In this document: positions 20,113 to 31,656 of the stretch, in pieces | Layout: each line of letters opens with the position of its first letter | Position numbering within the stretch: position 1 is the stretch's first letter | Origin: Bactericera cockerelli | Taxonomy: Eukaryota > Arthropoda > Insecta > Hemiptera > Triozidae | Length of the DNA: 64,000 bases | Assembly (NCBI GenBank): GCA_024516035.1 | Contig: CM044964.1 | Location: 25,767,317 to 25,831,316 of the forward strand | Direction of reading: 5' to 3' | Translations under genes and position numbers: made by a program | Notes under the pieces: generated by a model | Told to the model about the DNA's origin: nothing | Seen by the model: only the letters and a program-made list of their open reading frames with translations | Databases searched by the model: none

Positions 20113-21540
20113 TTATTATTATGATTGGTCGTTGGACCATAGTTTCGCCAGTTTGGGCACCCGGCGTGCCTCTGTCGTCTCATAATCAAGCAGGCTTTGT
20201 TGTTGAGTCAATATAATGCCCAGGCTTCATAATTAGTGCCGTATTGTGCCTGTCACAACACATTGAGTTTGTGTGTGCTTTCCATTGAGGCCTACAGGGT
20301 GGTCCTACCGACACGGACACTCTTTCAGGCGGGTGAATCAGTTATCTCTTTCAGTTAGGAAAAATACTTGCAATCATATTGGATGTCAAGCAAGTTGAAT
20401 TTAAATATTTGCGTTTTTCGGAAAAATATTGTTATAAAATTTGTATTTTGCAAAAAAAAATATATAGCAAAAATCGATAGTAACTTTTATCGTTTTTGTT
20501 TTTTCATTTGTTCATATTACCGAAGTAACTTGAACAAACGGAACGGAGGGCTAGATTATAAAGTTTGATTAGAGTCTAAGATAAGATCGACCCTAATCCG
20601 AGATATGGTGCTCTCTGATTGGTGGAAATCTTCCCTTACAAATTCAGGATGGTCAATAAAGGTTTGTTTTTTTAGACTTCGATACTGTTGAACCACCCTT
20701 ACTCAACTTGGCAATAAACAAAACTGGTAACTCTGTCGGTTATACAACAGGCAAAGACGTCTAGAGAAGCAACAGAGACAGCTAATTTGTGAACAATTAT
20801 TTTTGCATTAAATTATACATACATAATGATTATATTCAGGGTTACCATAAAACCTCACCACCCGCAGTATATATTCCATCTTGTATCTTAAAATCTGTAA
20901 CTAACGCAACAGTGAGGGAGCGCAGCGGTGAAAATTCAAAATGATTTTTCTAATTTTATTTAATACAGCAATCCTCTTGAAATTTTGTTGAGTCGTAAAA
21001 AAATATATATTGTGAGTTCAGTAGTGAAATTTTGTGATCGTGAAGGCTAAGGGGGCCGCCGCACTGGGGTAAAAATTCGAAAAAGTGCCGCAAAAAAGGG
21101 CCGGTTGATATTTTTAAATTAAAACCCATAGTGTGGGGTATTGAATGAAAGGTCTCGATGTCCTCATGCTTGATTTGATATTTATAAATCGATTAGACAA
21201 TCTTTGTGAGGTTTACTGTTCACAGAACTACTAGTGGAGGAAATACTCGTATGAAACTTTTTTAAATGACATCCTCTCAACTAAACCTTTTACATTTTTT
21301 TTTTTTTTATTAAGATAGAAATAGATAGTTATATTTTTACAATATATAAAACACTTCTCGACGGACATCTTCCCGAGGCAATGTGCTCATATTACTACTC
21401 AACTTTTTTTTTTTTATATAAAATTAGTCTGGCTAGAAAACTCACCCTGTAGGTATAATTATTATTAAGTACATAGAAGTATATTAAAATTTATGTGCAA
21501 CTGTTAATTTGCCATCTGAAGATCAAGGACGCTTGATGAA
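20113..21540. other. 1.4 kb without a gene
   Basis: No frame with recognisable similarity. CTACAGGGTGGTCC at 20293 and CTCACCCTGTA at 21441 look like the two TA-flanked ends of the CAGGGTG element group, but the inverted match is only about 7 bp. T runs at 21295 and 21405. Confidence 0.45.
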
Positions 21541-21589
21541 TGAATCCTAGATGAGAAAAAGAGGTCAGAGAAATGATAAGGAAAATAGT

Positions 21590-21705
21590 TAGAGTTAAAA
21601 GTTTGATTTAAAAAATAGAGTTAAAAGTTAGAGTTAAAAGATAAAGTTAAAAGCATGAGTTAAAGGTTAGAGTTAAGAGTTAGAGTTAAAAGTTAGAGTG
21701 TGATA
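21590..21705 (+). repeat. GTTAGAGTTAAAA minisatellite
   Basis: About eight irregular copies of a 12-13-bp unit with TTAGAGTTAAAAG. Not a TTAGG telomere array. Confidence 0.85.
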
Positions 21706-21773
21706 TCTTTGTGTTGAAGCTCAAGGTCTCTTGAATGATTTTTGTGGGTAGCGCCTGTCTTTGTTCCAAGCCT

Positions 21774-21935
21774 ATTTTATAATTCGGTCCTAAAGTTTCT
21801 ATTTTATAATTCGGTCCTAAATTTTCTATTTTATAATTCGGTCTTAAAGTTTCTATTTTATAATTCGGTCCTAAAGTTTCTATTTTATAGTTCGGACCTT
21901 ATGTTCTTATTTTATAATTAGGTCCTTCGGTTTCT
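21774..21935 (+). repeat. 27-bp minisatellite, 6 copies
   Basis: The unit ATTTTATAATTCGGTCCTAA plus AGTTTCT starts at 21774, 21801, 21828, 21855, 21882 and about 21908. The later copies are diverged. The core TTTTATAATTCGGTC also occurs singly at 57490 and 61443. Confidence 0.92.
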
Positions 21936-22105
21936 GGCACGACCATGACCAATGATTCCATATTGGTGTTCAAGTCAGCTATCAGAAAGTTATTACAAGA
22001 AAACAACACATTCATAATAATAATAATAATAATAATATCAATATCGATAGTATAAAATACAATACTTTTCTTATTATAGGATAAGGAAAGTAAAAACCTA
22101 TTGGA

Positions 22106-22314
22106 AATAATAATAATAAAAATTAAAACGCCTTATTTACAATGCCCGATTAGGACTATCAAGTCCTATTATTCTAACAGTTAGCCCAAGACGTATTATT
22201 ATGTGGTCTAAATACCAAATGGCAGGATAATGTGTCATGTCCCGGCTGGGTTTCGAACCCACGACCTCTGGATTATCAGACTATTCTGAGCTATTGACCA
22301 CTAAGCTACCGGGA
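22106..22314 (-). repeat. tRNA-derived SINE, family A, copy 4
   Basis: Complete but diverged copy. The head reads TCCCGGTAGCTTAGTGG, with B box GGTTCGAAACCC. Confidence 0.85.
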
Positions 22315-22977
22315 AAAAAACTTGTAACGCCCCATAAGAGTTTGTTAGAGAGGGAGAGAAAGGTAACAAAGGGAGTTTTAAAGGGATACTAGTGAGTGCT
22401 GAGAGGGGGAAAATGAGGGAGAGACAAAAATTCCCATCAGAAGGGAAGAGAGGGAAAGTATATATCCCCCAAAAACGCTTCGCAGGGATTTGTTGTACAA
22501 TGGACAAGATGTAGGTATAGCTGTATATACAAGAGTACATTATACACATTGTATACAGGCCATTTGTATGTCCAGTATTTTATTGGGGAAACTTTGACCA
22601 TTTATCAAAATTAAAAGCCATTACAAAATATGGGAGGTCTTTCTGAATAGGTGCGTATATCGGAGATGATGAGAATATGGGAGAGGGATGGAATATTATG
22701 GGAGGACTATTAGATGACTAAGGGATAGAATATTGATAGGGAAGGAGGAGAGATGGAGGAGGAGGGAAAACGTGGAAATAGGAGGGACAAAGGAATTGAA
22801 TTGATATTGGTATTTTATTTTACGGTACAATAATACAAAACAATCATAATTGTAGCAATAGTTTTAATGAATATTTATTTACAGAGGTCTGTTACATTCA
22901 GAGTTCTTGCCCCAGCAATAGTTATCATTAGACAATTATAAAAGATTAATAATATCTAGATTTTTAATAAGACACAT
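22315..22977. other. No gene recognised
   Basis: Mildly purine-rich, GGGAGAG-like phrases near 22345-22460 and 22675-22800. An 82-aa minus-strand frame lacks any recognisable feature. Confidence 0.5.
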
Positions 22978-23190
22978 TCTTGTACATGTGGTCTGTGTTT
23001 TAGCTTGACCTATCCCGTAGTATGTGTGTGCCTCCCCTCTGATGGGCGATAAGTGACATAGTACTTACCATTTAGGTGCTAGGTCAACATGAGTGCAGCG
23101 GAAGGTATCCCTCACAAACAAGTGTAACCTAATTTAGAATACATTTTTTTTTTTTTCGGCTCAGGGGTTCGAACCCGGGACCTTAAATCC
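22978..23190 (-). repeat. tRNA-derived SINE, family C, copy
   Basis: Shares GGTATCCCTCACAAACAAGTG and TGTGGTCTGTGTTTTAGC with 23300-23560. The minus-strand B box GGTTCGAACCC is present. The A box side is lost. Confidence 0.82.
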
Positions 23191-23299
23191 CAATGCTGGC
23201 GGGGGAGGAATTTTTGAGAAAAAAAAATATTTACGTTCTTTGAACAGCATTACTATATGAGATTTCCCGCTGTAAAGTGATAGATTTTTTCTTTTTTTA

Positions 23300-23560
23300 A
23301 GATGAGTGTTTCACAGCCTTTTTTATTTCGAAGGCATGAAACAGCAGCTAATGTACACGCTTGTGGTCAGTGTTTTAGATGACTTATCCCGTAGTATACC
23401 TCCCCTTTGATTGGCGGGAAAAGACATAGTACTTCCCATTTAGGTGCTGGGTCAACACGAGTGCACCGGAAGGTATCCCTCACAAACAAGTGTAGCCTAA
23501 TTTAGAATACAATTTTTTTGTCGGCTCAGGGGATCGAACCCGGGATCTTGAATCCATACA
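23300..23560 (-). repeat. tRNA-derived SINE, family C, copy
   Basis: A second copy in direct orientation to 22978-23190. Starts (minus-strand 3' end) at GATGAGTGTTTCACAGCC. B box GGTTCGATCCCC. Head truncated. Confidence 0.84.
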
Positions 23561-23584
23561 GGATGCAACTACGAATCTAGATAT

Positions 23585-23739
23585 ATTTTTATTTTTGTCT
23601 CTCAATTATATCCAAGTTTCTCCTTTAAAGAGGTTATTTTCCCTTAATTATTTTTACTTCTCTAAATTGGACCTGGAAGTTTGTCTCTTATACCGAGGTT
23701 TCTCTTATATCCAATCCTCTAGTTCGGCTGTAATAAGAT
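23585..23739. other. Unassigned repeat-like sequence
   Basis: CTCTTATATCCAATCCTCT resembles a phrase at 17262-17280, suggesting an old dispersed element. Confidence 0.4.
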
Positions 23740-24290
23740 TTTCATTCATCAGGTAGCTAAATAAATTAAATTCACTACCTTCTACAAGATATGGCAATAC
23801 TTGAATCCTTACAGAATGTAACTATGAGGAGATATTTCTTATTGTCTCTCATATGGTTGTTAAATAAATTAAAATCCCCACCTCCTACAAGATAAGGCAA
23901 TACTTGAATCTTTACAGAATGCAACTATGAAGAGACATCTCTTGTTGTCTTTCATATGGTAGCTAAATAAATTAAAATCCCTACCTCCTACAATATAAGG
24001 CAATACTTGAATCCTTACAGAATGCAACATGCAACTATGAGGAGACATCTCTTATTGTCTTTCATATGGTTGTTAAATAAATTAAAATCCCTACCTCCTA
24101 CAAGATAAGGCAATACTTGAATCCTTACAGACTGCAACTATGAGGAGACATCTCTTTCTTATTGTCTTTCATATGGTTGTTAAATAAATTAAAATCCCTA
24201 CCTCCTACAAGATAAGGCAATACTTGAATCCTTACTGAATGCAACTAAAAGGAGACATCTCCTTTCATCTGGTAACATATTGTTTTATCT
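23740..24290 (+). repeat. Tandem array, about 105-bp unit, 5 copies
   Basis: TAAATAAATTAAA followed by CCTCCTACAAGATAAGGCAA recurs at 23758, 23861, 23964, 24074 and 24181. Units differ by short indels and substitutions. Confidence 0.92.
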
Positions 24291-24352
24291 GAGAGGTGGC
24301 TTAGGATTTGGTGGGCTTAATTTATTATTGTATCATACACCCATGGTTTGGA

Positions 24353-24580
24353 CCGTGCGCTGGTAGTCACGTGGTTAAAGAGGCAGTGAGGTCAACAAGG
24401 TAGCGTAGGGATCCGTTGGTTCGAATCCCACCCAGTGCATGAATATTTCCTCATCATGCAATTTGAGTTTTTGACCCCATAAATAATAAGACTCTGAGGG
24501 TTAGGTGGTAGAAAATGCTTTGAGCATTAACCCCGCCTGGTGGTTACCTTCCACTAAAAAGTGTTATTATTATTATTGGA
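24353..24580 (+). repeat. tRNA-derived SINE, family B
   Basis: Full length. Head TGGTAGTCACGTGGTTAAAG, B box GGTTCGAATCCCAC, body with GAAAATGCTTTGAGCATTAA, tail (ATT)n. Confidence 0.9.
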
Positions 24581-25030
24581 CAAATATTGAGAATAGATGA
24601 TTAGTGTAGGAGCAAGAGTCCTTGTGAAACTAAAGAATTAGGTAGGAGGAGAAAATAAGAGGGGACCAAACTTAGACACAGAGCAGAAATAAATAGGTGT
24701 GACACAATACGAATTTCCTCATCACTCAAAAAGAAGTCAAAATACGCCGCTTCGGCGACTAAACGCTAACAACTTAAAAAAATGTATCAAATTCGTAATT
24801 AGCACCTCAAAAACGTTGGATTTGATATGTCACAACCCCCGTCTAAGCTGAATAATAAAAAAAGTTAGTCCAAGAGCGACATAACGATAAATTGGGGCCG
24901 GGTTCCAAAAACTGAGAAAGAAAAAGAATTTAGAAAAGCAGGAGATGAACTTTTTCTTTATCTTTGTTCTCAGCCGCCTTTTCTTGCTTCTGTGTCTTTC
25001 ATCTATCTTATACATACATCTCTCAAAGCC
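24581..25030. other. No gene recognised
   Basis: Mixed AT-rich sequence. A 61-aa minus-strand frame has no recognisable motif. Confidence 0.5.
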
Positions 25031-26280
25031 TCGGCATCAGCTTTAATCTTCTCTATCCTTCATACACTGCTCACCACAACCCCTCTCCCCCTCTTTCTCT
25101 TTCTCTCCCTCTTCCCTATTTGTCCACCTCTCACTTTCTCCTATTTATCCAAAATTCATCTCCCTTCCTCTCTCCTTTTCTCTACTATTTGCCCGCTATT
25201 CTTCTCTCCCTCTCTCTCTCTCTTCTATTTGTCCACAGTTCATTTCTCTCTCTTATTCGTTTATCTCCCTCCTTCATTCCACATATTCTATTCACTCCCC
25301 CTTCCCTCTTTTACTTCTTTCAGTCTGGATAACTCCTCCTCTCCATATCTCTCATACACAATTTTTACTCTCTCATAATCTTATTATATATCCCACTTCC
25401 CTCACCCCTCTTCGTTTCTCTCCCTCCCCTCTTTCTTATATTCTTCAACACAAATCCCAATAATACTAACTTTCACTAATCTTTTTCATTCATCTCCATT
25501 CTCTTTATTAATCCCTCTCCCTCCTTCTCTTCATCTTTATCTCTTCCTTTCTCTCTCCTTCCTTATCTTATATCCTTTCTCTCTCCTTCTCCTTCTCTCT
25601 CTCTCTCCCTCTCCCTCATCACTCTTTATGGTCTTTTCCTTCTCCCTCTCATATATTTTTCACTCTTTACTTTTCATTATTTACTAATCTTCTCTCTTAC
25701 CCTATACTCTTTGTTGTATCTCTTACTCTTCTCTATCTATTCTCCTCATTTTCTGCATTACTTTTCTCTATCAACTTGCCAAAGAAAATCACTCGGGGAT
25801 TCGCAACTTGCAATTTCTAACTCTTTCTCTCTCACCACTCTATCTCTCCCTCTCTATCTCTCTCTCCACTCTATCTCTCTCTCTCTTTCTCTCTCAACAC
25901 TTTATCTCTCTCTCTCTCTCTTTCGCTCTCTCACCACTCTTATATCTCTTTCTCTCTATTCTCTCTCTCTCTTTCTCTTTCACCACTCTATCTCTCTTTC
26001 ATCACTCTATCTTCTTCTCTTTTTCTCTCTCTCTCTCTCTCTTTTTCTTCTCCTTCTCTCTTTCTCTCTCTATCTCTCTTCTCCTTCTCTCTGGCTCTCT
26101 CTCTTTCTCTCCCTGTCTCTCTCTATCTCTTTTCTCCCTCTCTCTGTTCTATGCCTTTCTCTCATCACCCTCTCTCTCTCTCTTCTGTCTGTCTCCTCTC
26201 CCTCTATCTGTCTCTCTACCTCTCTCTTTCTATCTATCAATCTATCCTCTATCTTTATCTTCTTTTCTTCATTTTTTTGT
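25031..26280 (+). repeat. Long CT-rich (pyrimidine) tract, part 1
   Basis: About 1.25 kb of mainly C and T on the plus strand, with CTCTCT, CTTTCT and CACTCTATC phrases. Long Ser/Leu/Phe frames are low-complexity artefacts. Confidence 0.9.
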
Positions 26281-26760
26281 AAGAATTCGTGAAGACTAGA
26301 GAGAGAGAAAAAAAAAATAAAAGGCCAGTATCTTAATGATGGTGTTGCAATATGGCGGCTAATGTACGGATATTTGTGAGATACACGCTTTCAAGAGCCA
26401 CCATTATTGTAAGACTGGAATTCACATTATGCAACAGGATTCATGTTAACCTAAATACCAGCCTCACATGTACAGAGGGAACAGAATTTTCTGTGTGAAA
26501 AGTCTGCTCCGACCGGGATCGAACTCAGGATCTCTGGACTGCGGGCATGGAGGTTGGTTTATATAATGGTTTAAAATTCTTATATAATATGGTAAAAAAG
26601 TCTTATATAAGTCTTATATAATATGGTAAAAAAACTCAAATTATTGAGGACACTACTTCTGCCGCCCTCTCTTCTCCTATTCAACTTTCCAATCCAATCT
26701 TTTCATTTTTTGCTTTCGAAAAATTTCTTTTCTCTGCCAGATGTTGTGATTCACAGATTT
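26281..26760. other. Unique island within the pyrimidine region
   Basis: Contains a tRNA-like relic on the minus strand at about 26500-26550 (B box GTTCGATCCCGGTC) and a short AT repeat TCTTATATAATATGG. No gene. Confidence 0.55.
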
Positions 26761-26923
26761 GATTGAGGTTTTCTTTCTTCCTTTCTCTTTCCGTCCTGCT
26801 TTCATTTCCTTTACTCTATCTCTCTTACATTTTAGTCAGTCACTCTCTCTTTATCTCTATTCTCCCTCTATTTCTCTGTCCGTCCTTCTTTAATTTCTTT
26901 CTCTATCTCTCTTACTTTTTAAT

Positions 26924-26961
<38 letters not shown>

Positions 26962-27440
26962 CCTCTATTTCTCTTTCGTTCCTTCTTTCATTTCCTTTTC
27001 TCTTTATCTATTACTTTTTAGTCAGTCACTATCTCACACTCTCTGTTTCTCTCTGCCTCTCCATTTCTCTTTCCGTCCTTTCTTCATTTCCTTTTCTCTA
27101 TCTCTTACTTTTTATTCTATCACTCTCTCACTTTTAAGTATCTTCTTCTCTCCCTCTATCTCTCACACTTTTAGGAATCTTCTTCTCTCTTTCTACCTCT
27201 CTCTCTCTTCCTTTGCTCTATATTTATGTTGCTCTTTTCTTTCTATATTTAATTATCTATCTATCTGTCTCTCTTTCTCAACATTATCCAGGATATCATA
27301 AGACTTCTCTTGCCAGTTATATAGTTTCATCTCTTCATATTTCTCTCTTTCTTTCCAACTATACATATTTCCTTTTCCTCTCATGCGTTTCCATGCTTAC
27401 CACTACTTTTTTCTCTATCCACTATTTTCTCTCCTTCTCT
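26761..27440 (+). repeat. Long CT-rich tract, part 2
   Basis: A loose repeat of about 120 bp (TTTCTTTCCGTCC ... CTTACTTTTTAGTCAGTC) occurs about four times at 26780-27120. The rest is CT-rich. Confidence 0.85.
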
Positions 27441-27445
27441 TTCCT

Positions 27446-27655
27446 GCACCCGTAGTCCAGTGGTTAAGGCGCTAGTCTGGTAATCCAGGTAGCGTAGGGG
27501 TCCGTTGGTTCGAATCCCTTCCAGTGCATGAACTTTTCCTCATTGATTCGAGTTTGTGACCGCATAATTGTAAGACTCTAAGGATTAGGTGGTAGGAAAT
27601 CTTTTCAGCATTAACCTCGCCTGGTGGTTAACTTCCACTGAAGATTGTTATTATT
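27446..27655 (+). repeat. tRNA-derived SINE, family B
   Basis: Full length, inserted in the pyrimidine tract. Head GTAGTCCAGTGGTTAAGGCG, B box GGTTCGAATCCC, tail (TTA)n. The head is one of the closest to a real tRNA in the window. Confidence 0.9.
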
Positions 27656-28170
27656 CTCCTTTCTCCCATTTTATCTTTCCTCTACTTTACCTGTTCTATT
27701 TTTGCATCACATCTCATTTACTTCTTCTATTTCTCTCTAGCTTTCTTATCCTTCTCTTCCATCCTTTCAACCTCTTGCTTCCACTCCGTTCCTTCCTCCC
27801 CCTTTCAATCCATCTTCCCTCCTCCTTCACCTCCTCCTTCTATTCCTTCTCTTCTTCCTCCTCGTTCTTCTCCTCCTCCTCGTCGTCCTCCTCCTTCTTC
27901 TTCTCCTCCTCCTTCTCCTCTTCCTCGTCCTCCTCCTCCTCGTCCTCCTTCTTCTCTTCATCCTCCTCGTCCTCCTCCTTCTCCTCCTCCTCCTCCTCCT
28001 TCTCCTCCTCCTCCTCCTTCTCCTCCTCCTCCTCCTCCTTCTTCTCCTCCTCCTCCTTCTCTTAATCCTCCTCGTCCTCCTCCTTCTCCTCCTCCTCCTC
28101 CTTCTCCTCCTCCTCCTCCTTCTCCTCCTCCTCCTCCTTCTTCTCCTCCTCCTCCTCCTCCTCCTACTCG
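27656..28170 (+). repeat. (CCT)n/(CTT)n trinucleotide tract
   Basis: About 350 bp of CTC and CTT triplets from 27820. The frames read as poly-Ser (plus) or poly-Gly/Glu (minus) and are not genes. Confidence 0.92.
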
Positions 28171-28973
28171 TTTTTCCTCTAACGTCGCGTTCGAAATAAA
28201 AGAAGTCAAAACTAATTTAGCATGTCCAGAAAAACTTTCCACCGTCCCTCTTCCCTTCAAGAATGGATGAGTTTTCTCGAGTTTGCCACTGTGTGTGTGT
28301 GTGTCGCTATTATTATTTGCCATTATGTTGAAACCAATTTCTTTTACAACCCAGCTGTGAGCTGTCAGGGAAAGTTCCCACCTCCAGAAGTTCCCACCTC
28401 CAGACTGGATGAGTGGACGTGGTGGAGATTTGATTGTGTTAAAGTTTTACCTTTCCGTTTCTCAGATTTTTTCTTCGACAACATCATTATTTTTGCGACT
28501 AGAACTTTGCGTTGGCTCTTGTCAAAAAAATCTCTCTTCGTAAAGATTAATTAAAAAATGCATTATAATTAGTAAAATTAAAAAAAGTAAAAAATAGAGA
28601 AAAAATAGTGCAACGCCTGATCAATAAGGTCCGAGTCCCGAGTGAAGCAAAAATTTAGTAAAGTTAGCGTCAACACATTATTTTTATTTTTTTAAATACA
28701 TATTATATATGTTATAATCTTCTTTTCGTTTTTCAAAGATTTTGCCGCACATATTAGGATATTTTCACGACATTTTAGATGTTAATTGTTAATTTGTCAT
28801 CTGTCACAATTCAAATTTACAAAACCCGATTATATGAATCCTAAGTGCCACGCGTGATAGTTAAATGAAATCATTGTTGATATAATTATGATAATTATAA
28901 CTTTAACATGGAAAACATAATATATCAAAGAGACGAACATCATTGTTCAGTAGATACCTCTAGCTGTGGATAA
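28171..28973. other. No gene recognised
   Basis: A 110-aa plus-strand frame (28222-28554) has no recognisable domain. A GT run at 28289. Otherwise AT-rich. Confidence 0.5.
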
Positions 28974-28982
28974 GATATAATG

Positions 28983-29284
28983 AGGTGCGTGAAGTTAGCA
29001 CCCGACATGGTTCAACCTCTCTCCTACGATTATGGTTGGAGTAAAAACTTCGGGGTTTGTTGTTTCTGAGAGTACATAATTAGTACATAATTATGGTAGG
29101 TGGTACATAATTTTAGCTTCAATGTCGGGTGGTAGCGTGAAGTTAGCACCCGACATGTTTCAACCTCTCTCCTACGATTACGGTTGGAGTACAAAATTCG
29201 GGGTTTGTTGTTCCTGAGAGTACATAATTATGGTAGGTGGTACATAATTCTAGCTTAAATGTCGGGTGCTATCTTCACGCACCT
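28983..29284. mobile_element. 302-bp foldback element with 9-bp target duplication
   Basis: Ends are inverted: AGGTGCGTGAAGTTAGCACC on the left and GGTGCTATCTTCACGCACCT on the right. They lie between perfect 9-bp direct repeats GATATAATG (28974-28982, 29285-29293). The interior is a tandem duplication of about 145 bp (CCGACATG... GGTACATAATT). No ORF. A 9-bp duplication fits Mutator-like elements, an inference from size only. Confidence 0.82.
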
Positions 29285-29296
29285 GATATAATGTAG

Positions 29297-29535
29297 ACGG
29301 CTGATTCATGAATCTAAGGACGTTGAATGCACCAATTCTTGTAATATCACTGAAGTTAAGCAACGTCCAACGAGGTTAGCACTTGGATGGGTGACTCTTC
29401 AAATTCGAAACTTCGTGATGCTGGTTAGTCCCCGCCCACTCCGGCTGGCTCAGGTTGCTATTTGTGAGTTTCCAGTGGATAGGGGTAAAACTCCCGTCGT
29501 AATATGACATTGGCGTTGTAAGTGACATCAGAATT
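29297..29535 (+). repeat. 5S-derived SINE, best-preserved 5S head
   Basis: Contains ACGTTGAATGCACCAATTCT, then CTGAAGTTAAGCAACGTCC and GCACTTGGATGGGTGAC. All are in the order and spacing of 5S rRNA (5' half through C box). A body with GTTTCCAGTGGATAGGG and a tail GTAATATGACATTGG follow. Confidence 0.9.
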
Positions 29536-29639
29536 ATAGGACATTTCTGATTCTTTATATTATTATTATTATTCTTGTATACATTATTATACTTGTATTG
29601 ACGTTGCATTGTCCCTTTGGATTGCGAGGGACAATCTTT

Positions 29640-29820
29640 GGCGGAGATTAAAAGAGAGAGGTAGGAAAAAGAGAGAGATATAAAGAAATAGGGAAAGAGA
29701 GAAAGATAAAGAGAGGTAGGGAAAAAAGAGGGATAAAGGGTCAGGGAGGTAAAACGAGAGGGATAAAAAAAGAGGAGAGGGAGAAAAGAGAGGAAGAGAG
29801 ATTAAAAAAAGGGAAGGAAT
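29640..29820 (+). repeat. GA-rich tract
   Basis: AGAGAGG, AAAGAGAG and GGGAAAAAG repeats. Spurious minus-strand Ser/Leu frame. Confidence 0.85.
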
Positions 29821-29974
29821 TATACACAAAGATAGCAGCGTCTGAGGAAGATATTGTAAAGAAGTTATTTTCCCCCTCTCTATGTTTTGTGTGGTTGCTA
29901 TTTTTGTTGTACATTTCGTTTTGCTGAGAGATGTCGCGAACAAATATTTACTCTGAAATCCCTCAAACGCAGAG

Positions 29975-30166
29975 AGGATGTGAGGAAAAGGAGGAGGAGG
30001 AGGAGAAAGAGAGTTGTGGTGGAGGAGGAGGAGGGGGAGAGTTGTGGTGGGGGAGAGAAAAAGGGAAGGAGAGTGAGAGGAGGAGAAGGAGAAGTAAGAG
30101 AAGAGAAGAGAGAAGAGGATGGACTAGAACAGCAGCAACTCTTTTCATTTTCATAGTTTGAGGACA

Positions 30167-30197
<31 letters not shown>

Positions 30198-30240
30198 GAG
30201 AAGGTTTGAGGAGAGAGGGAGAGAGAGAGAGAGAGGAGAA
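29975..30240 (+). repeat. GGA/GA-rich tract
   Basis: (GGA)n and GTTGTGGTGG phrases then (GA)n at 30168-30192. All overlapping frames are low-complexity. Confidence 0.88.
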
Positions 30241-30284
30241 TTATTCTCTAAAGGAGTAAAAAAGACCCTTCTTACTTAAATGAG

Positions 30285-30325
30285 ATGAGTATAAAGAGAG
30301 AGAGAAATAGAGAGAGAGAGAATTG
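30285..30325 (+). repeat. Short (GA)n repeat
   Basis: Followed by AATTGAATTGAATTGAAT at 30322-30340. Confidence 0.8.
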
Positions 30326-30340
30326 AATTGAATTGAATAA

Positions 30341-30835
30341 TACATTTATTTGGTTTAAAGATTTTTACAATAAAAGGAATCTCCTAAGCTAAGTCTAACT
30401 TTTGATGGAGATTTGCTCTCATGCCCTAAATATCGCTATCTAGCTTATTGATAAATGTAAATTTATTGTGAGAATACAAAATAATATTATATTGTAGCGA
30501 CCGAGTGACACTCTAGTTAAGCAAACTTTTATATGATAGGAAGGCTATAATTGTACAGAACTATGTTTAGGTGACATTTTAATCAGCTAGTACTAGATAA
30601 GGTAGCTAAATAGATACGTAAATATTATTTACAGATACAGTAAAAATATAAATAAATAGGGAAAATTACTCCATGAAAAATAAACAATTTGAAAAGATAT
30701 AAAAAATATAAAATATAAAAAGAAAAGAAAGAAAAGAAAAATCCTTCATCATAATAAAATAAGAAATCTATTCAATTAATATTAGATATTATGTATATCC
30801 CAACCATTGTTACGTGTGTCTCTTGGATATAGAGA
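30341..30835. other. AT-rich spacer, no gene
   Basis: The start (ATACATTTATTTGGTTTAAA) resembles the 3' end of a retroelement read backwards. Not assigned further. Confidence 0.4.
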
Positions 30836-30840
30836 CACAC

Positions 30841-30852
30841 GTATAGAGAGAT

Positions 30853-30893
<41 letters not shown>

Positions 30894-31290
30894 ACGGGAT
30901 AACTTTGAGAGATAGGGAAAGAAAGAAATTGAGGGAGAGAGAAAGATAGGGGAAGAAAGAAATTGAGGGAGAGAGAAAGATAAGGGAAGAGAGATATAAG
31001 AAGGAGGAGATATAGAAATGGAGCAAGGAAGAGAGAGATAAATCAGAGAAGTGATGAAGACTCTTCTTACTTTGCGAGATAGGGAAAGAAAGAAAGAAAG
31101 GGAGAGAGCAGAGGAGTAGAGAGAGAGAGAAAGCAGAAGATAAACTAGAGAAGTAATGTAGAAAATCGTTTCTCAATTAATGGACTAGAGAAGATAGAGA
31201 AAGATCTGGTAAAATAAATAAGAGGAAGAAGAAAACATAGGTGGATTCAGAGAATTGGAGGAGAGAGAGAGATAAAGAGGATACACTAGA
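30841..31290 (+). repeat. GA-rich tract
   Basis: Pure (GA)n near 30857-30890, then repeated units with GGGAAAGAAAGAAATTGAGG (about 48-50 bp, twice). Confidence 0.88.
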
Positions 31291-31656
31291 AATTAGAAGG
31301 GAAACTTACTTTCAGGAAGAGAAGTAAGAAGAAAGAAATAATATATAAACGTGGATTATGAATTAAAGAAAAAGAGATCCCAAGAGAGAGTGAAAATACA
31401 ATATTTAGGTTTTGAATATCACACAACGGAAATATTAGACTTAAGACATAGCTCAGACGTTCTCGTAAGTTACACATAGCGTTTACCATAACCCTTATCT
31501 CTTTCCGTGATAGCATTGATTTTTGGATTGAAATGCATCTTTCAGTACTTGAAGTCTTTTTGGCAATTACCCAAATCAAGAGTACCTACAAGAAATCATT
31601 GCTATCCCCAAAAATTCATGGTCATTATTTTACCTAGGCGGAAGTACTGTGCTATT
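31291..31656. other. No gene recognised
   Basis: Mixed sequence. Two short frames without recognisable motifs. Confidence 0.5.

Noticed and set aside
20295..21449. A third CAGGGTG element with TA flanks
   Set aside because: Only about 7 bp of inverted identity at the two ends and no arm similarity. Chance or unrelated ends cannot be excluded.
21590..21705. Telomere-like repeat (TTAGG type)
   Set aside because: The unit TTAGAGTTAAAAG is irregular and 12-13 bp long. It is not the insect telomere pentamer.
27589..28323. 158-aa poly-Ser frame and 121-aa Gly/Glu-rich frame
   Set aside because: Direct translation of (CCT)n/(CTT)n triplets in both strands. No start context or homology.
28222..28554. 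110-aa plus-strand ORF as a host gene
   Set aside because: No recognisable domain, no neighbours, Phe-rich composition. I cannot support it.
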